64,000 nt of DNA from an uncultured Phycisphaerales bacterium (GCA_937868095.1 CALMLO010000066.1:49982-113981), one strand, 5' to 3'; positions 9,555 to 17,929 are shown, counted from the stretch's first letter. Notes: a model not told the origin generated them from the letters alone. Numbers and translations are program-made.

Positions 9555-10949
9555 ATGGAGGCCACTTTCACGGATGAAATCAGCGCGATCCAAGAGCATC
9601 TGGCTCGAGAGATCGGCGTTCAGCAATATCAAATCTGGTTCCGAAATGCAACGCAGCTGACACTCCGCAAAGATTGTCTGGAAATAGCCGTGGCCAATCC
9701 ATTCATCTCACAATGGATTCAGAGCCATTTTGAAAAGCCGCTGCAAAAAGCGATGGAGGCCGCTCTGCATCAGAGGCATCCCATCCACTACCGCACGGAC
9801 CGCTCGCTAAGTCCGGCCGGCTCCAAAACAAATCCGAACCCAGCCGAGAGAATCCCCGCCGGCCGCAGTAAGCCCATCCGCTCCGCTGCCGGCAAAACCA
9901 GCGAACCGCTGAAGATGAGTTTGGACACGTTTATCGTAGGGGCCAAAAACGAACTGGCCTATAACGCCGCCAAAACCGTCGCCCAGCAGGAAAAAAGCCC
10001 CTTCAATCCCCTGTTTTATCACGGCGGGTATGGAGTCGGCAAAACCCATCTCCTTCAGGGCATCTGCAACGAAATCGCAAAAAACAGACCAAACGCCAAA
10101 TGGCTTTATACCTCCGCCGAGGATTTTGCCAATCAGTATGTGCTGGCTCTGAAAACACGCAGACTCGATGCCTTCCGAAACCGGTTCCGCAATCTGGATA
10201 TTCTGGCTATTGATGACATTCATTTTCTCTCGAACAAAACCGCCATGCAGGAGGAGTTTCTGCATACCTTCAACAGCATTGACCTGGCCGGAAAGCAGAT
10301 TGTGCTGGCCTCGGATGCCCATCCAAAGGAAATCAGCGCTTTATGTGAGAAACTGGTCAATCGCTTCGTTTCCGGAATGGTGATTCGCATCGACCCGCCG
10401 GATTTCGATACGCGGTGTCGGATTCTGACGTGTCGGGCAAAGAAAATGAAACAGCCGCTTCGCAAGGAAGTGGTGGAATATATCGCCGGCTCCATCAGTT
10501 CGAGCGTGCGGGAGCTGGAAGGGGCCCTCTTTAAGGTGATGGCCTACAGTGCCCTTACCCAAAAGCCCATTTCGCTGGAGGAGGCCCAGGAGGTGCTCTC
10601 GGAACACATCGCCCGCACGGACCCGGTGGTGCATCATTCCGACATTACGGGGGCGGTCGCGGAGTTCTTTCATCTGAGCCCGGCGGATCTTTACTCCGCC
10701 CGAAAAGAACGAACCGTTTCGCTGGCCCGCTCGCTGGCGATGTACCTGACGCGCCGGTTTACCAAAATGTCCTTTCCGGAAATCGGCAAGGTCATGGGCA
10801 ACAAAAACCACGCCACGGTCATCCTGGCCTGCCGCAAAATTGAAAAGGCCCTTGAGCAGAATACCCCGCTTCGCTGGCGCAGCCCGGCCGGTTTCCGCTC
10901 GGTGCCGGCCAAGGAACTCCTCGACCGGCTGATGGAAAAAATCTCGTGA
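9555..10949 (+). CDS. dnaA: Chromosomal replication initiator DnaA
   Basis: 464-residue AAA+ initiator that binds DnaA boxes and opens the origin. Domain I (about 1-75) carries the YQIWFRNA pattern, a basic linker follows, and domain III has Walker A YGVGKTHLL and Walker B LAIDDIHFL, with sensor and arginine-finger regions intact (CEKLVNRFVSG). Domain IV ends with the DnaA signature MGNKNHATVILACRKI. Length is normal. ATG 9555 was chosen over the frame opening at 9519 because of GGGAG 6 bases before it and the usual domain I start. Autoregulation is likely given the boxes at 9342 and 9409. dnaN is not next to it, as is common in planctomycetes. Confidence 0.97.
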   Translation: MEATFTDEISAIQEHLAREIGVQQYQIWFRNATQLTLRKDCLEIAVANPFISQWIQSHFEKPLQKAMEAALHQRHPIHYRTDRSLSPAGSKTNPNPAERIPAGRSKPIRSAAGKTSEPLKMSLDTFIVGAKNELAYNAAKTVAQQEKSPFNPLFYHGGYGVGKTHLLQGICNEIAKNRPNAKWLYTSAEDFANQYVLALKTRRLDAFRNRFRNLDILAIDDIHFLSNKTAMQEEFLHTFNSIDLAGKQIVLASDAHPKEISALCEKLVNRFVSGMVIRIDPPDFDTRCRILTCRAKKMKQPLRKEVVEYIAGSISSSVRELEGALFKVMAYSALTQKPISLEEAQEVLSEHIARTDPVVHHSDITGAVAEFFHLSPADLYSARKERTVSLARSLAMYLTRRFTKMSFPEIGKVMGNKNHATVILACRKIEKALEQNTPLRWRSPAGFRSVPAKELLDRLMEKIS

Positions 10950-11058
10950 GGACAGAAAGCCGTCCTCCTTACCGTCCCCTGACACCGCCGGCCGGAAATT
11001 GAAACGACTCGCCCCGGCCGCAGAAGCGGCGCCTTCGGCGATATGCGGAATAAAACAT

Positions 11059-11097
11059 CCCCCGCAGCGATGGAAAAGCCATTGCCGATGCGAGGGG
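11059..11097. terminator. Hairpin between convergent dnaA and Sel1 genes
   Basis: A long interrupted stem: CCCCCGC and GCGATGG pair with CCATTGC and GCG-A-GGGG around an AAAAG loop. No T tract on either side. It lies between two 3' ends and may act as a bidirectional terminator or RNA end-stabiliser. Confidence 0.4.
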
Positions 11098-11103
11098 CGA
11101 ATC

Positions 11104-12270
11104 CTATTGGCGCCTGTCCGTCTGGCTACTCTGACGCTGCTGAGCAGAGACATAGTCTTTGGCTAACCGCTGGGCTTCAGCAATCTGGGCCGGGCTCATA
11201 CAATGCTTGAGCAAACTTTTGAGCTCCGAAACATCTTTTCCATTCATCCCCGCCAGAAGCGCCCATTTATAGGCCTCGACACAGTCTTCAATGACCCCCT
11301 TGCCTTCGGCATAACAGAGACCGAGCCGGTACTGGGCGTCCGCATCCCCCTGCTCAGCGGCCTTGATAAACCACTCGGCTGCCTTTTTAGAATCCTGCGG
11401 TACACCCTCGCCTTTGGCATAACAAAGGCCGAGATGGAACTGGGCTTTCGCAAGTCCCTGCTCAGCGGCCTTGGCAAACCACTCCGCTGCTTTTTTATCA
11501 TTCTGCGGAACGCCCCGGCCTTCGTAATAATAGAGGCCGAGATTGAACTGGGCTTTTGCAAGTCCCTGCTCAGCAGCCTTCGCAAACCACTCCGCTGCTT
11601 TTTTATCATCCTGCGGAACACCCCGGCCTTCATAATAATAGAGGCCGAGATTGAACTGGGCGTCTGCAAGCCCATGCTCGGCGGCCTTCGTGTACCACTC
11701 GGCCGCTTTCTTGGAATCCTGCGGGACGCCAAGGCCTAAGGCATAACAGAGACCCAGACCGAACTGAGCAACCGCATCTTCCTGTTCAGCGGCCTGGGCA
11801 AGCCGTTGAACAAAAGAATCGTTTTCGAGGGACGGCTTTCCCTGCTTGGCGGCTTTAGCGAACCACTCAGCCGCTTTCTTAGAATCCTGCGGGACACCCT
11901 TACCTTCATAATAACAGACCCCAAGCATGAACTGAGCATCTCCAAGCCCCTGCTCGGCGGCCTTGGCGAACCACTCGGCCGCTTTCTTAGAATCCTGCGG
12001 AACACCCTTACCTTCGTAATAACAGACCCCAAGCATGAACTGAGTTTCCCCAAGTCCCTGTTCGGCGGCCTTGGCAAACCACGCAACCGCTTTTTCAGAA
12101 TCCTGCGGGACACCCTCGCCTTTGAGATACCGGAGACCAAGATGGAACTGGGCATCCGCATCTCCCTGCTCAGAAACCTTGGCGAACCGCTTGACCGCTT
12201 TATAACTGCCTATGCACAAAAGAGAAACAGCAGCCGCACAGATAAAACAGATAAACACACGCCGTTTCAT
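11104..12270 (-). CDS. Sel1-like repeat protein
   Basis: 388 residues: an N-terminal hydrophobic segment (about 6-22, FICFICAAAVSLLCI) that is an uncleaved anchor or signal peptide, then eight Sel1-like helical repeats of about 36 residues (pattern AQFxLGLxYxxGxGVPQDxKKAAEWFxKAAEQG), interrupted after the third by a 25-residue spacer, and a 45-residue charged tail. Sel1 repeats are tetratricopeptide-like scaffolds for protein binding, often in envelope or signalling proteins; the partner is unknown. The repeats are nearly identical in DNA, so copy number may vary among strains. ATG 12270 has AGGAG 8 bases upstream; the open frame extends to 12339 without support. Confidence 0.85.
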   Translation of the reverse strand: MKRRVFICFICAAAVSLLCIGSYKAVKRFAKVSEQGDADAQFHLGLRYLKGEGVPQDSEKAVAWFAKAAEQGLGETQFMLGVCYYEGKGVPQDSKKAAEWFAKAAEQGLGDAQFMLGVCYYEGKGVPQDSKKAAEWFAKAAKQGKPSLENDSFVQRLAQAAEQEDAVAQFGLGLCYALGLGVPQDSKKAAEWYTKAAEHGLADAQFNLGLYYYEGRGVPQDDKKAAEWFAKAAEQGLAKAQFNLGLYYYEGRGVPQNDKKAAEWFAKAAEQGLAKAQFHLGLCYAKGEGVPQDSKKAAEWFIKAAEQGDADAQYRLGLCYAEGKGVIEDCVEAYKWALLAGMNGKDVSELKSLLKHCMSPAQIAEAQRLAKDYVSAQQRQSSQTDRRQ

Positions 12271-12534
12271 GGCACATCTCCTGTTTATTTCCTTCAGGGC
12301 CGCTTCCAGGCCCTTGAAACATCTAATAAAACCACACAAACAACCGGATATCCGCCGGGGCGGGTATGACAGCGGGGTCTATTAGAAACGTCGGGGTTTA
12401 TTATACCCGCAAACGTCAATTTATCCACCATTATAGCCCCGAACCCTTAAAAATCAGAAACCTGAAAAATGAAAGCAGAAATGACCAAAGAACAGCGGAA
12501 ATAAGGATACCCATCATACAGATACGGCCTGCGC

Positions 12535-12569
12535 AAAAAACAAGGGAGAGCCGGTGGATGCTCTCCCTT
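12535..12569 (-). terminator. Rho-independent terminator of the small RNA candidate
   Basis: Perfect 10-bp stem with an 8-base loop and, in the minus direction, a T6 tract (rc of 12535-12540). Confidence 0.8.
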
Positions 12570-12710
12570 AGATTTAAATGGCTCTTCTCGTACAGGACTT
12601 AGCCGGCTGTCGGCTCTGCCGGGCGATTTCCATCGGCCTTGTGTGCGGTACCTGTTCGGCCGCCGCGCCGCAGCTAAGATGGCCTTTTGGGTCACTGATT
12701 AAGAGCCATT
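12535..12710 (-). ncRNA. Putative structured small RNA with intrinsic terminator
   Basis: On the minus strand a GC-rich segment is closed by a 7-bp stem (GGCTCTT at 12707-12701 with AAGAGCC at 12586-12580). Inside it CTTAGC pairs with GCTAAG, and several CGGC/GCCG steps allow a long rod. It ends with a textbook terminator: a perfect 10-bp stem AAGGGAGAGC / GCTCTCCCTT (12542-12569) followed by G and six T residues. Size (about 170 nt) and rod shape recall 6S RNA, but no sequence hallmark was confirmed and SRP or RNase P RNA signatures are absent. A TTGCCG-N16-GATAAT pair lies just upstream, although its spacing puts the start slightly inside the closing stem. Confidence 0.5.
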
Positions 12711-12931
12711 ATCTCACTGTTTCTGTTGTCGGCAAATTCGCACCAAAACATTAGAAAATTCATTTTTAATATTGATAGGCAGGCTTTTATTTGCCGAAGC
12801 GGCCGCTGTTTTTATCAGACCGGATATTTTTTTCCGGTTTTTTCCCCATCCGGCCGCCAAAAAGGTATAATAAAAGTCTTTTAACCAGACAAAAGAACTC
12901 TTATTTCAAGAGAGAAAGAAAGGAATTGGCC

Positions 12932-14551
12932 ATGTCCTCAAAACAGCCGGAATTCCGGCGGTATCTGGTGCCGATTGACAGTCTGTCCACCCAACAGTTT
13001 TTTACGGATTGTCTGGTGATCGGCTCCGGAGTTGCCGGCCTTCGGGCCGCAATCGAGGCGGCCTCGTTGGGGGCCGCCGTCACCGTGGTTTGCAAAGGAA
13101 CTCTCACAGACTCCAACACCTGGCATGCCCAGGGGGGCATCGCCTCGGTGATTCGAAACGACGACAGCTTTGAAAGCCATATCGCCGACACGCTGGCCAC
13201 AGGGGCAGGCCTCTGCGAGCCGGAAGTGGTCCGCCAGGTTGTAAAAGAAGGCCCCGCCCTCGTTCGGCAGCTGATGGAGTGGGGAACCCCTTTCGACCAG
13301 GACAACGGAACGCTGGATGTCTCCCTCGAAGGCGGGCATTCTCACCCGCGGATTATTCATTCTCACGGCGATTCGACCGGGCGGGGAATTGCCGAAGGGC
13401 TGATTCAAAAACTGAAAACCCTCCCCCAAATTCGCGTGATTGAGCAGTTCTTTGCCATCGACCTGCTCACCAACAGCGACAATGAATGCCTGGGGGTTCT
13501 CGGCTCTTGCCAGGGAACCCTTCAGATTGTCTGGGCGGCAAAGACAATTCTGGCGACCGGCGGGGCCGGCCGGCTCTATCGGGAAACCACAAACCCGGAA
13601 GGGGCCACCGGCGACGGACTAGCCATGGCTTATCGGGTAGGAGCCGTTTTGCGGGATATGGAGTTTCTCCAGTTTCATCCTACAACGCTGTACATTGCCG
13701 GCGCCTCCCGGGCCCTCATCACCGAAACCGTTCGCGGCGAAGGAGCCATCCTGCGAGACCGCGACGGAAAGGCCTTCATGAAGGAATATCATCCCGACGG
13801 AGAACTGGCACCGCGCGACGTCGTCAGCCGGGCAATCCTCGACCGGATGCTGAAAACCGGCTCCACTCATGTGTATCTGGACCTTCGCCACTTTGACAAG
13901 GAGTACTTCCGCCGGCGTTTTCCGACCATCAGCGAACTGTGCGAATCGTTCGCCATCGACATCAGCCGCGATATGATTCCCGTCCGCCCCAGTGCCCATT
14001 ATATGATTGGCGGCGTAAAGGTGGACCGGAATGCGGCAACGAATATCCCCCGCCTGTACGCCTGCGGCGAAGTCGCCTCGACGGGGCTGCACGGCGCCAA
14101 TCGGCTCGGAAGCAATTCCCTCCTGGAGGGGCTGGTCTATGGGCGAATGGCCGGACAGAAGGCCGCCGAAGGACTGAAAAGTCCGCGAACGCACCTTCGC
14201 CCCCGGCGGATTGAGTTTCAGATTGCCCAGTCCAAACGAAGTTATCTGGACACCGAAGATGTTCGCAATTCGCTGCGCTCGCTGATGTGGCGAAATGTCG
14301 GCATCACACGTCAGGAGACCCCGCTGGTGGAGGCACAGGAGATTATCCGGTTCTGGCAGCGGTATGTGATGGACAAAATCTTTGATACACCCTTTGGCTG
14401 GGAATGTCAAAACATGCTCACCACCGCCCTGCTGATGGCCAAGGCAGCCGAAGAACGAAAGGAATCACGCGGCGTGCACTACCGCCAGGATTATCCGAAC
14501 ACGGACAACGTTCATTTCTGCAAACATATCGAACTGAGTCGCGAAATGTGA
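12932..14551 (+). CDS. nadB: L-aspartate oxidase NadB
   Basis: 539-residue flavoprotein that oxidises L-aspartate to iminoaspartate, the first step of de novo NAD synthesis; under anoxia fumarate can replace oxygen as acceptor. The FAD-binding fold is clear: VIGSGVAGLRAAIEA (about 28-42), TWHAQGGIAS, GHSHPRIIHSHGDSTG and ATGGAGRLYRETTNP. LQFHPTTLY, ETVRGEGAILRD and SAHYMIGGV follow, as do YACGEVASTGLHGANRLGSNSLLEG and a C-terminal helical domain. Length is normal. ATG 12932 has AAGGA 8 bases upstream. nadA and nadC are not nearby. It is followed at 205 bases by nrdR, which has its own promoter. Confidence 0.96.
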   Translation: MSSKQPEFRRYLVPIDSLSTQQFFTDCLVIGSGVAGLRAAIEAASLGAAVTVVCKGTLTDSNTWHAQGGIASVIRNDDSFESHIADTLATGAGLCEPEVVRQVVKEGPALVRQLMEWGTPFDQDNGTLDVSLEGGHSHPRIIHSHGDSTGRGIAEGLIQKLKTLPQIRVIEQFFAIDLLTNSDNECLGVLGSCQGTLQIVWAAKTILATGGAGRLYRETTNPEGATGDGLAMAYRVGAVLRDMEFLQFHPTTLYIAGASRALITETVRGEGAILRDRDGKAFMKEYHPDGELAPRDVVSRAILDRMLKTGSTHVYLDLRHFDKEYFRRRFPTISELCESFAIDISRDMIPVRPSAHYMIGGVKVDRNAATNIPRLYACGEVASTGLHGANRLGSNSLLEGLVYGRMAGQKAAEGLKSPRTHLRPRRIEFQIAQSKRSYLDTEDVRNSLRSLMWRNVGITRQETPLVEAQEIIRFWQRYVMDKIFDTPFGWECQNMLTTALLMAKAAEERKESRGVHYRQDYPNTDNVHFCKHIELSREM

Positions 14552-14666
14552 GCGGGAATTTCTCTGCGCAGACCGAAAACCAGCGTATGTACCTCCGGTT
14601 TGTCCTGTTAGTGATTCTAAAAAAAGAAAAACTCCCTCTCTCGAAACAATTTTTAACAGTTTCTTG

Positions 14667-14716
14667 TTGACGACCCTATATATAAGAAGTTAGAATAAAC
14701 TCATTCTATATATAGT
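14667..14716 (+). promoter_or_regulatory. nrdR promoter with two NrdR-box-like sites
   Basis: TTGACG (14667-14672), an 18-base spacer and TAGAAT (14691-14696) form a sigma-70 promoter about 60 bases before the nrdR GTG. A CTATATATA core occurs at 14676-14684 inside the spacer and again at 14706-14714 just after the expected start site, exactly 30 bases apart, close to three helix turns. The core matches the centre of the NrdR box (ACAC-ATAT-GTGT type). Occupying both sites would block RNA polymerase, which suggests NrdR autoregulation. Confidence 0.6.
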
Positions 14717-14756
14717 ACCCTATGGCGGTTTTTAACAGATTCATAGGAAATACCCT

Positions 14757-15251
14757 GTGAAATGTCCATTTTGCAAAGAAGACCGGGATCGAGTGATTGA
14801 CTCGCGTTCAAGTGAAGGCGGGCGGATTATTCGTCGTCGGCGTCAATGCCTGGCCTGCAAGCGGCGGTTTACCACCTACGAAAAGATAGGCGAAAGCTAC
14901 AAACTCAGCGTGGTCAAGAAAGACGGCTCCCGCGTGCCCTACGAGCGGGAAAAAGTCATCGCCGGTCTTCAAAAGGCCTGCTACAAGCGGGCTGTCTCCG
15001 CCGAACAGATACAGGATATCGCCGACAAAATCGAAGAAGAGGTCTTCCGCAATTTCGATAAGGAGGTGACCTCCCGCTTTCTCGGCGAAGCTGCCATGCG
15101 GCATCTGCGCAAGGTGGACAAAGTGGCCTATATTCGCTTTGCCAGCGTTTACCGTGATTTCCGGGATGCCGGCGAACTGCTCAACGAGGTCAACCAGGTG
15201 CTCCAGGAACCGGACCTGTCGGACAACCAGCCGGGGCTGTTCGAACAGTAA
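14757..15251 (+). CDS. nrdR: Transcriptional repressor NrdR
   Basis: 164-residue nucleotide-sensing repressor of ribonucleotide reductase genes. The zinc ribbon is CPFC at residues 3-6 with CLAC near residue 31 and the typical VIDSRSSEGGRIIRRRRQC between; the ATP-cone domain covers about 48-138 (VVKKDGSRVPYEREKV to VAYIRFASVYRDF). ATP or dATP binding in the cone controls DNA binding. The start codon is GTG at 14757, with the zinc ribbon beginning at residue 3 as in the family. No nrd reductase genes are in the window. It is followed at 53 bases by a second ATP-cone protein, likely in the same transcript. Confidence 0.97.
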   Translation: MKCPFCKEDRDRVIDSRSSEGGRIIRRRRQCLACKRRFTTYEKIGESYKLSVVKKDGSRVPYEREKVIAGLQKACYKRAVSAEQIQDIADKIEEEVFRNFDKEVTSRFLGEAAMRHLRKVDKVAYIRFASVYRDFRDAGELLNEVNQVLQEPDLSDNQPGLFEQ

Positions 15252-15304
15252 AGCGGCCTTTTGCCAGGCCGAACCGGCAAGAAACTCTGACGAAAGGAAC
15301 CGTC

Positions 15305-15847
15305 ATGCGTATCCGGGTAATGAAAACCGACGGTACAGCAGAGCCCTACCTTCACACCAAAGTGCTCGGGACGTTTCACCATGCCCTCAGCGAGTCCGGC
15401 GAGCCGAATCTCTATGCCGCCGAGCAAATGGCCCAGGCCGTCACCTACTATCTTTACAGCCAGCCGAACAGCCGCACCGTGACAACCGACGAAATCCACC
15501 TGATGATTCAATCCGTCCTCTGCGACACAGGCCATATCCTGGCCGCCGAGGCCCTCAATCAGCATCGCAATCAGCGGAAACTCCAGCGAAGGCGCATTGA
15601 AGTGGTTGAAGATACGCCGAACGACGATACCGCCGCTGTTCCCTGGAGCAAGTCGGCCATCGTCGAGCATCTGGTCAGCCGGTATCATCTGAGCCGCTCG
15701 CTGGCGCGGGTGATTGCCGGCCAGGTGGAGGAAACAATCTTCCGAATGGAGATTTTCCGCGTCCGCAAAGGGCTCATCCGGCACCTGGTCGAAACCGAGA
15801 CCGAGGCGATGCTCCAGGCCGAAGAGCAGCTGAAAATCCCCCTATAA
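15305..15847 (+). CDS. Stand-alone ATP-cone domain protein
   Basis: 180 residues. The first 100 match an ATP-cone: IRVMKTDGTAEPYLHTKV, then AAEQMAQAVTYYL, VTTDEIHLMIQSVL and AAEALNQHRNQRKLQRRR. These are the elements that bind ATP or dATP in NrdR and ribonucleotide reductases. After an acidic linker (about 101-117) a second weaker cone-like helix set follows (WSKSAIVEHLV to KGLIRHLVETE). There is no zinc ribbon or catalytic domain. An AAAGGAACCGTC ribosome site precedes ATG 15305. Located right behind nrdR, it may sense nucleotides together with NrdR or modulate it; function is not established here. Confidence 0.75.
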   Translation: MRIRVMKTDGTAEPYLHTKVLGTFHHALSESGEPNLYAAEQMAQAVTYYLYSQPNSRTVTTDEIHLMIQSVLCDTGHILAAEALNQHRNQRKLQRRRIEVVEDTPNDDTAAVPWSKSAIVEHLVSRYHLSRSLARVIAGQVEETIFRMEIFRVRKGLIRHLVETETEAMLQAEEQLKIPL

Positions 15848-15928
15848 ATCGCCAAAAGACGCCTTATCACAAATAAGTCGGGGATTTGAGACTCCCCCGA
15901 CAGACCGCCTTTCTCTTTCCGAAAATAA

Positions 15929-15954
15929 GGAAACTTCTGTTCCGACAGCTCGTA
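15929..15954 (+). promoter_or_regulatory. ECF-sigma-type promoter
   Basis: GGAAAC (15929-15934), 16 bases, then CGTA (15951-15954). This matches the usual ECF promoter form (GGAAC/TGAAAC with CGTA at 16-17 bases). The same arrangement with a shared TTCTGTT spacer start recurs at 61453-61478. It faces the YbaK-type gene at 16226. Confidence 0.6.
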
Positions 15955-15990
15955 AAAACAAAGGAGAATGTCTGTTCAGGAGGGACAAGA

Positions 15991-16197
15991 ATGGCAGCGA
16001 TACAGGTCTTTCAGTCGGCAGTCGAGCCCTCTTCTTTCTTTTTTTCTCAGGCCGCACCTCTTCTCTGCGACCCGACCCCCTGGTTTTTCGTGCCGTTTGG
16101 GCTTATTTCATCTGCCTTTTTCTATCGTTTCTGCCAAACCGCATTGAAATGCTCTTTGGCATCATTATTTTCCCCACCATTATTATCCGCCGCCTGA
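15991..16197 (+). CDS. Possible small membrane protein
   Basis: 68 codons with an AGGAGGG site 7 bases before ATG 15991, about 35 bases after the ECF-type promoter. The product has one or two hydrophobic stretches (PWFFVPFGLISSAFFY) and no known family. An overlapping frame on the same strand (ending at 16229, across the next ATG) also reads as a hydrophobic protein but has no ATG in its first part, so the true frame is uncertain. Pyrimidine-rich DNA makes all frames look hydrophobic; treat as tentative. Confidence 0.3.
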   Translation: MAAIQVFQSAVEPSSFFFSQAAPLLCDPTPWFFVPFGLISSAFFYRFCQTALKCSLASLFSPPLLSAA

Positions 16198-16225
16198 ATC
16201 AGCTGGCCCGGGAAAGGAGGTTTTT

Positions 16226-16747
16226 ATGAATCTAACTGAGTATCTGGACACGGAGCAGATTTTGTATGAACTGGTCCCCCACAAACCGGCCTACACAGCC
16301 GAGCAGTTGGCCCGTGTTGAAAATCTGCCTGCTCCCCAAATCGCCAAAACAGTGGTAGTCGAGGCCGACGGGCGATTTTTCCTTTGTGTCCTGCCGGCCG
16401 ACCGAAAACTCGACTTTCTGGCTCTCCAAAAACACCTGAAAGCCAATCAGGTGCGGCTGGTTGACGAAGATCAGATGGCTTTGCTGTTTCTCGACGCCGA
16501 GGTCGGGGCGGAACCCCCCTTCGGCAACCTTTACAACCTGCCGACCCTCCTGGACAAATCGCTTGCCAAAAACAAAGAAATCTCATTTTTGGCCGGCACG
16601 CACAACGCTTCCATCCACATGCAAATAGAAGACTACCTCCGCCTCGTTCAGCCGACCATTCTGAAGTTTTCGTATCCGGCTCAAACGGAACGGGATTTAG
16701 ACCCCTATTTCTTCGACCCGTTCAGCAACAATCCGTTTCTTCTTTAA
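16226..16747 (+). CDS. YbaK/EbsC-family aminoacyl-tRNA deacylase
   Basis: 173-residue editing protein that hydrolyses mischarged tRNA (such as Ala- or Cys-tRNA(Pro)). The YbaK core has the conserved lysine in QIAKTVVVEADGRFFLCVLPADRKLD and the GAEPPFGNL loop with IHM near the end of the core. An extra C-terminal piece of about 25 residues (ILKFSYPAQTERDLDPYF) follows. AAAGGAGG 6 bases before ATG 16226 is a very strong ribosome site. The nearest promoter is the ECF-type element at 15929. It converges on the PpiC gene with 24 bases between the stop codons. Confidence 0.85.
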   Translation: MNLTEYLDTEQILYELVPHKPAYTAEQLARVENLPAPQIAKTVVVEADGRFFLCVLPADRKLDFLALQKHLKANQVRLVDEDQMALLFLDAEVGAEPPFGNLYNLPTLLDKSLAKNKEISFLAGTHNASIHMQIEDYLRLVQPTILKFSYPAQTERDLDPYFFDPFSNNPFLL

Positions 16748-16771
16748 ATTGCTTCCTTTGTTCGGGCGGAA

Positions 16772-17929
16772 TTACTGACCTTCCGGAGCGGCTTCAGCCG
16801 GGGCCTGCTGAGGAGAGGACATACGCTGCATCTGCTGCTCGAATGCCTGCCGGCGGGCCTGCTCTGCCGGAGACCATTCGATCACGGCCTTCTCGCGCAG
16901 ACGGGCTCGGAGCGTCTGCCAGGCCTCTCTTTGCTTTTGATTGCTCAAGCGTTCTATCAAATCGGTCTTGACTTCATCAAAAGACTGAGTGCCTGCATCC
17001 TTATGATCCGTCCTTTTGATAATGTGATAGCCGTAGGGCGTCTCAATAATATCGCTGATTTGGCCGTTCTCCAGAGAAAAGGCCGCATCCTCAAAGGACT
17101 TGACCATCTGGCCCCGCGGGAAGGTATATTCGCCCCCGCGGTCTTTGGAGCCCGGATCTTCGGAATATTCCTTGGCCAAAGCGGAAAAATCTTCTCCCGC
17201 CCGTGCCCGTTCAAGAATCCCTTCCATCTTCTTTCGTATCTCGGCCTTTTCTTCCTCCGTCTTGCCTTCCGTCCGCAGCAGAATATGGCTGGCCGTCACC
17301 ATTTCCGGCCGCTCAAATTCCTGCGGATGCTCATCATAATAGGTCTTGGCTTCCGTCTCGGTAATCTGCAGATTGCCCATCTCCGCCGCTAAAAGGGCAT
17401 CCAGTTTGGCCTGAATCAAAAATTGACCGCGGATATCCTCTTCCGTCATTCCGGAACGGGCAAACTGTTCGAGCATATTCTCCACTGTCAGGCCGTTCTC
17501 CTCCGCAAATTCCTTCATCTTTGCGTCGGCCTGCTCCGGCGTTACGGTGATATTCTTTTCCTGAAGAGCCGCATCAATCAGCGCCAAATCCACCAGCATT
17601 TCCGTCACCTGCCGACGGACCTGGTCCCGCAGCATCTGAATCCGCTCCGGAGGCACTTCCATCCCCGCCGGAATCATTTTCAGTCGGGCCTGAACCCGCT
17701 TTTCTACTTCCGCGGAAACCTCCGATTCAAGAATCTTCCGACCGTTGACCGTTACGACAACCGCATCCTCCCCGGGGGCTGCCGGCTGGACGGCTTCCGC
17801 CGACTGCTGGGCCGGCTCGCTCTGAGCCGTCGGCTCTGCGGACGGCTGCGGCTGAGTCTGTTCATCTTTGCATCCCGTCAAAATAACCGCCAGACTTATC
17901 AGCAGCGTCAATCGTAAGACCGATTTCAT
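16772..17929 (-). CDS. PpiC/SurA-type peptidyl-prolyl isomerase lipoprotein
   Basis: 385-residue envelope chaperone. The signal ends in a lipobox (ILTGC, Cys 20), so the mature protein is a lipoprotein; a Gln/Pro/Ala-rich linker follows. Residues about 60-190 form a SurA-N-like helical chaperone domain (VTVNGRKILESEV, then RDQVRRQVTEMLVDLALIDA). A parvulin domain at about 215-310 has the family pattern TASHILLRT, FSALAKEYSEDPGSKDRGGEY, PYGYHIIKR. It probably folds secreted proteins, of which this region encodes many. An AAAGGAAAAGG site lies before ATG 17929. Promoter not identified. Confidence 0.92.
   Translation of the reverse strand: MKSVLRLTLLISLAVILTGCKDEQTQPQPSAEPTAQSEPAQQSAEAVQPAAPGEDAVVVTVNGRKILESEVSAEVEKRVQARLKMIPAGMEVPPERIQMLRDQVRRQVTEMLVDLALIDAALQEKNITVTPEQADAKMKEFAEENGLTVENMLEQFARSGMTEEDIRGQFLIQAKLDALLAAEMGNLQITETEAKTYYDEHPQEFERPEMVTASHILLRTEGKTEEEKAEIRKKMEGILERARAGEDFSALAKEYSEDPGSKDRGGEYTFPRGQMVKSFEDAAFSLENGQISDIIETPYGYHIIKRTDHKDAGTQSFDEVKTDLIERLSNQKQREAWQTLRARLREKAVIEWSPAEQARRQAFEQQMQRMSSPQQAPAEAAPEGQ

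Noticed and set aside
11235..12180. Tandem DNA repeats read as a CRISPR array
   Set aside because: The 108-bp periodicity is in-frame coding for Sel1 repeats; no short palindromic repeats and no spacers.
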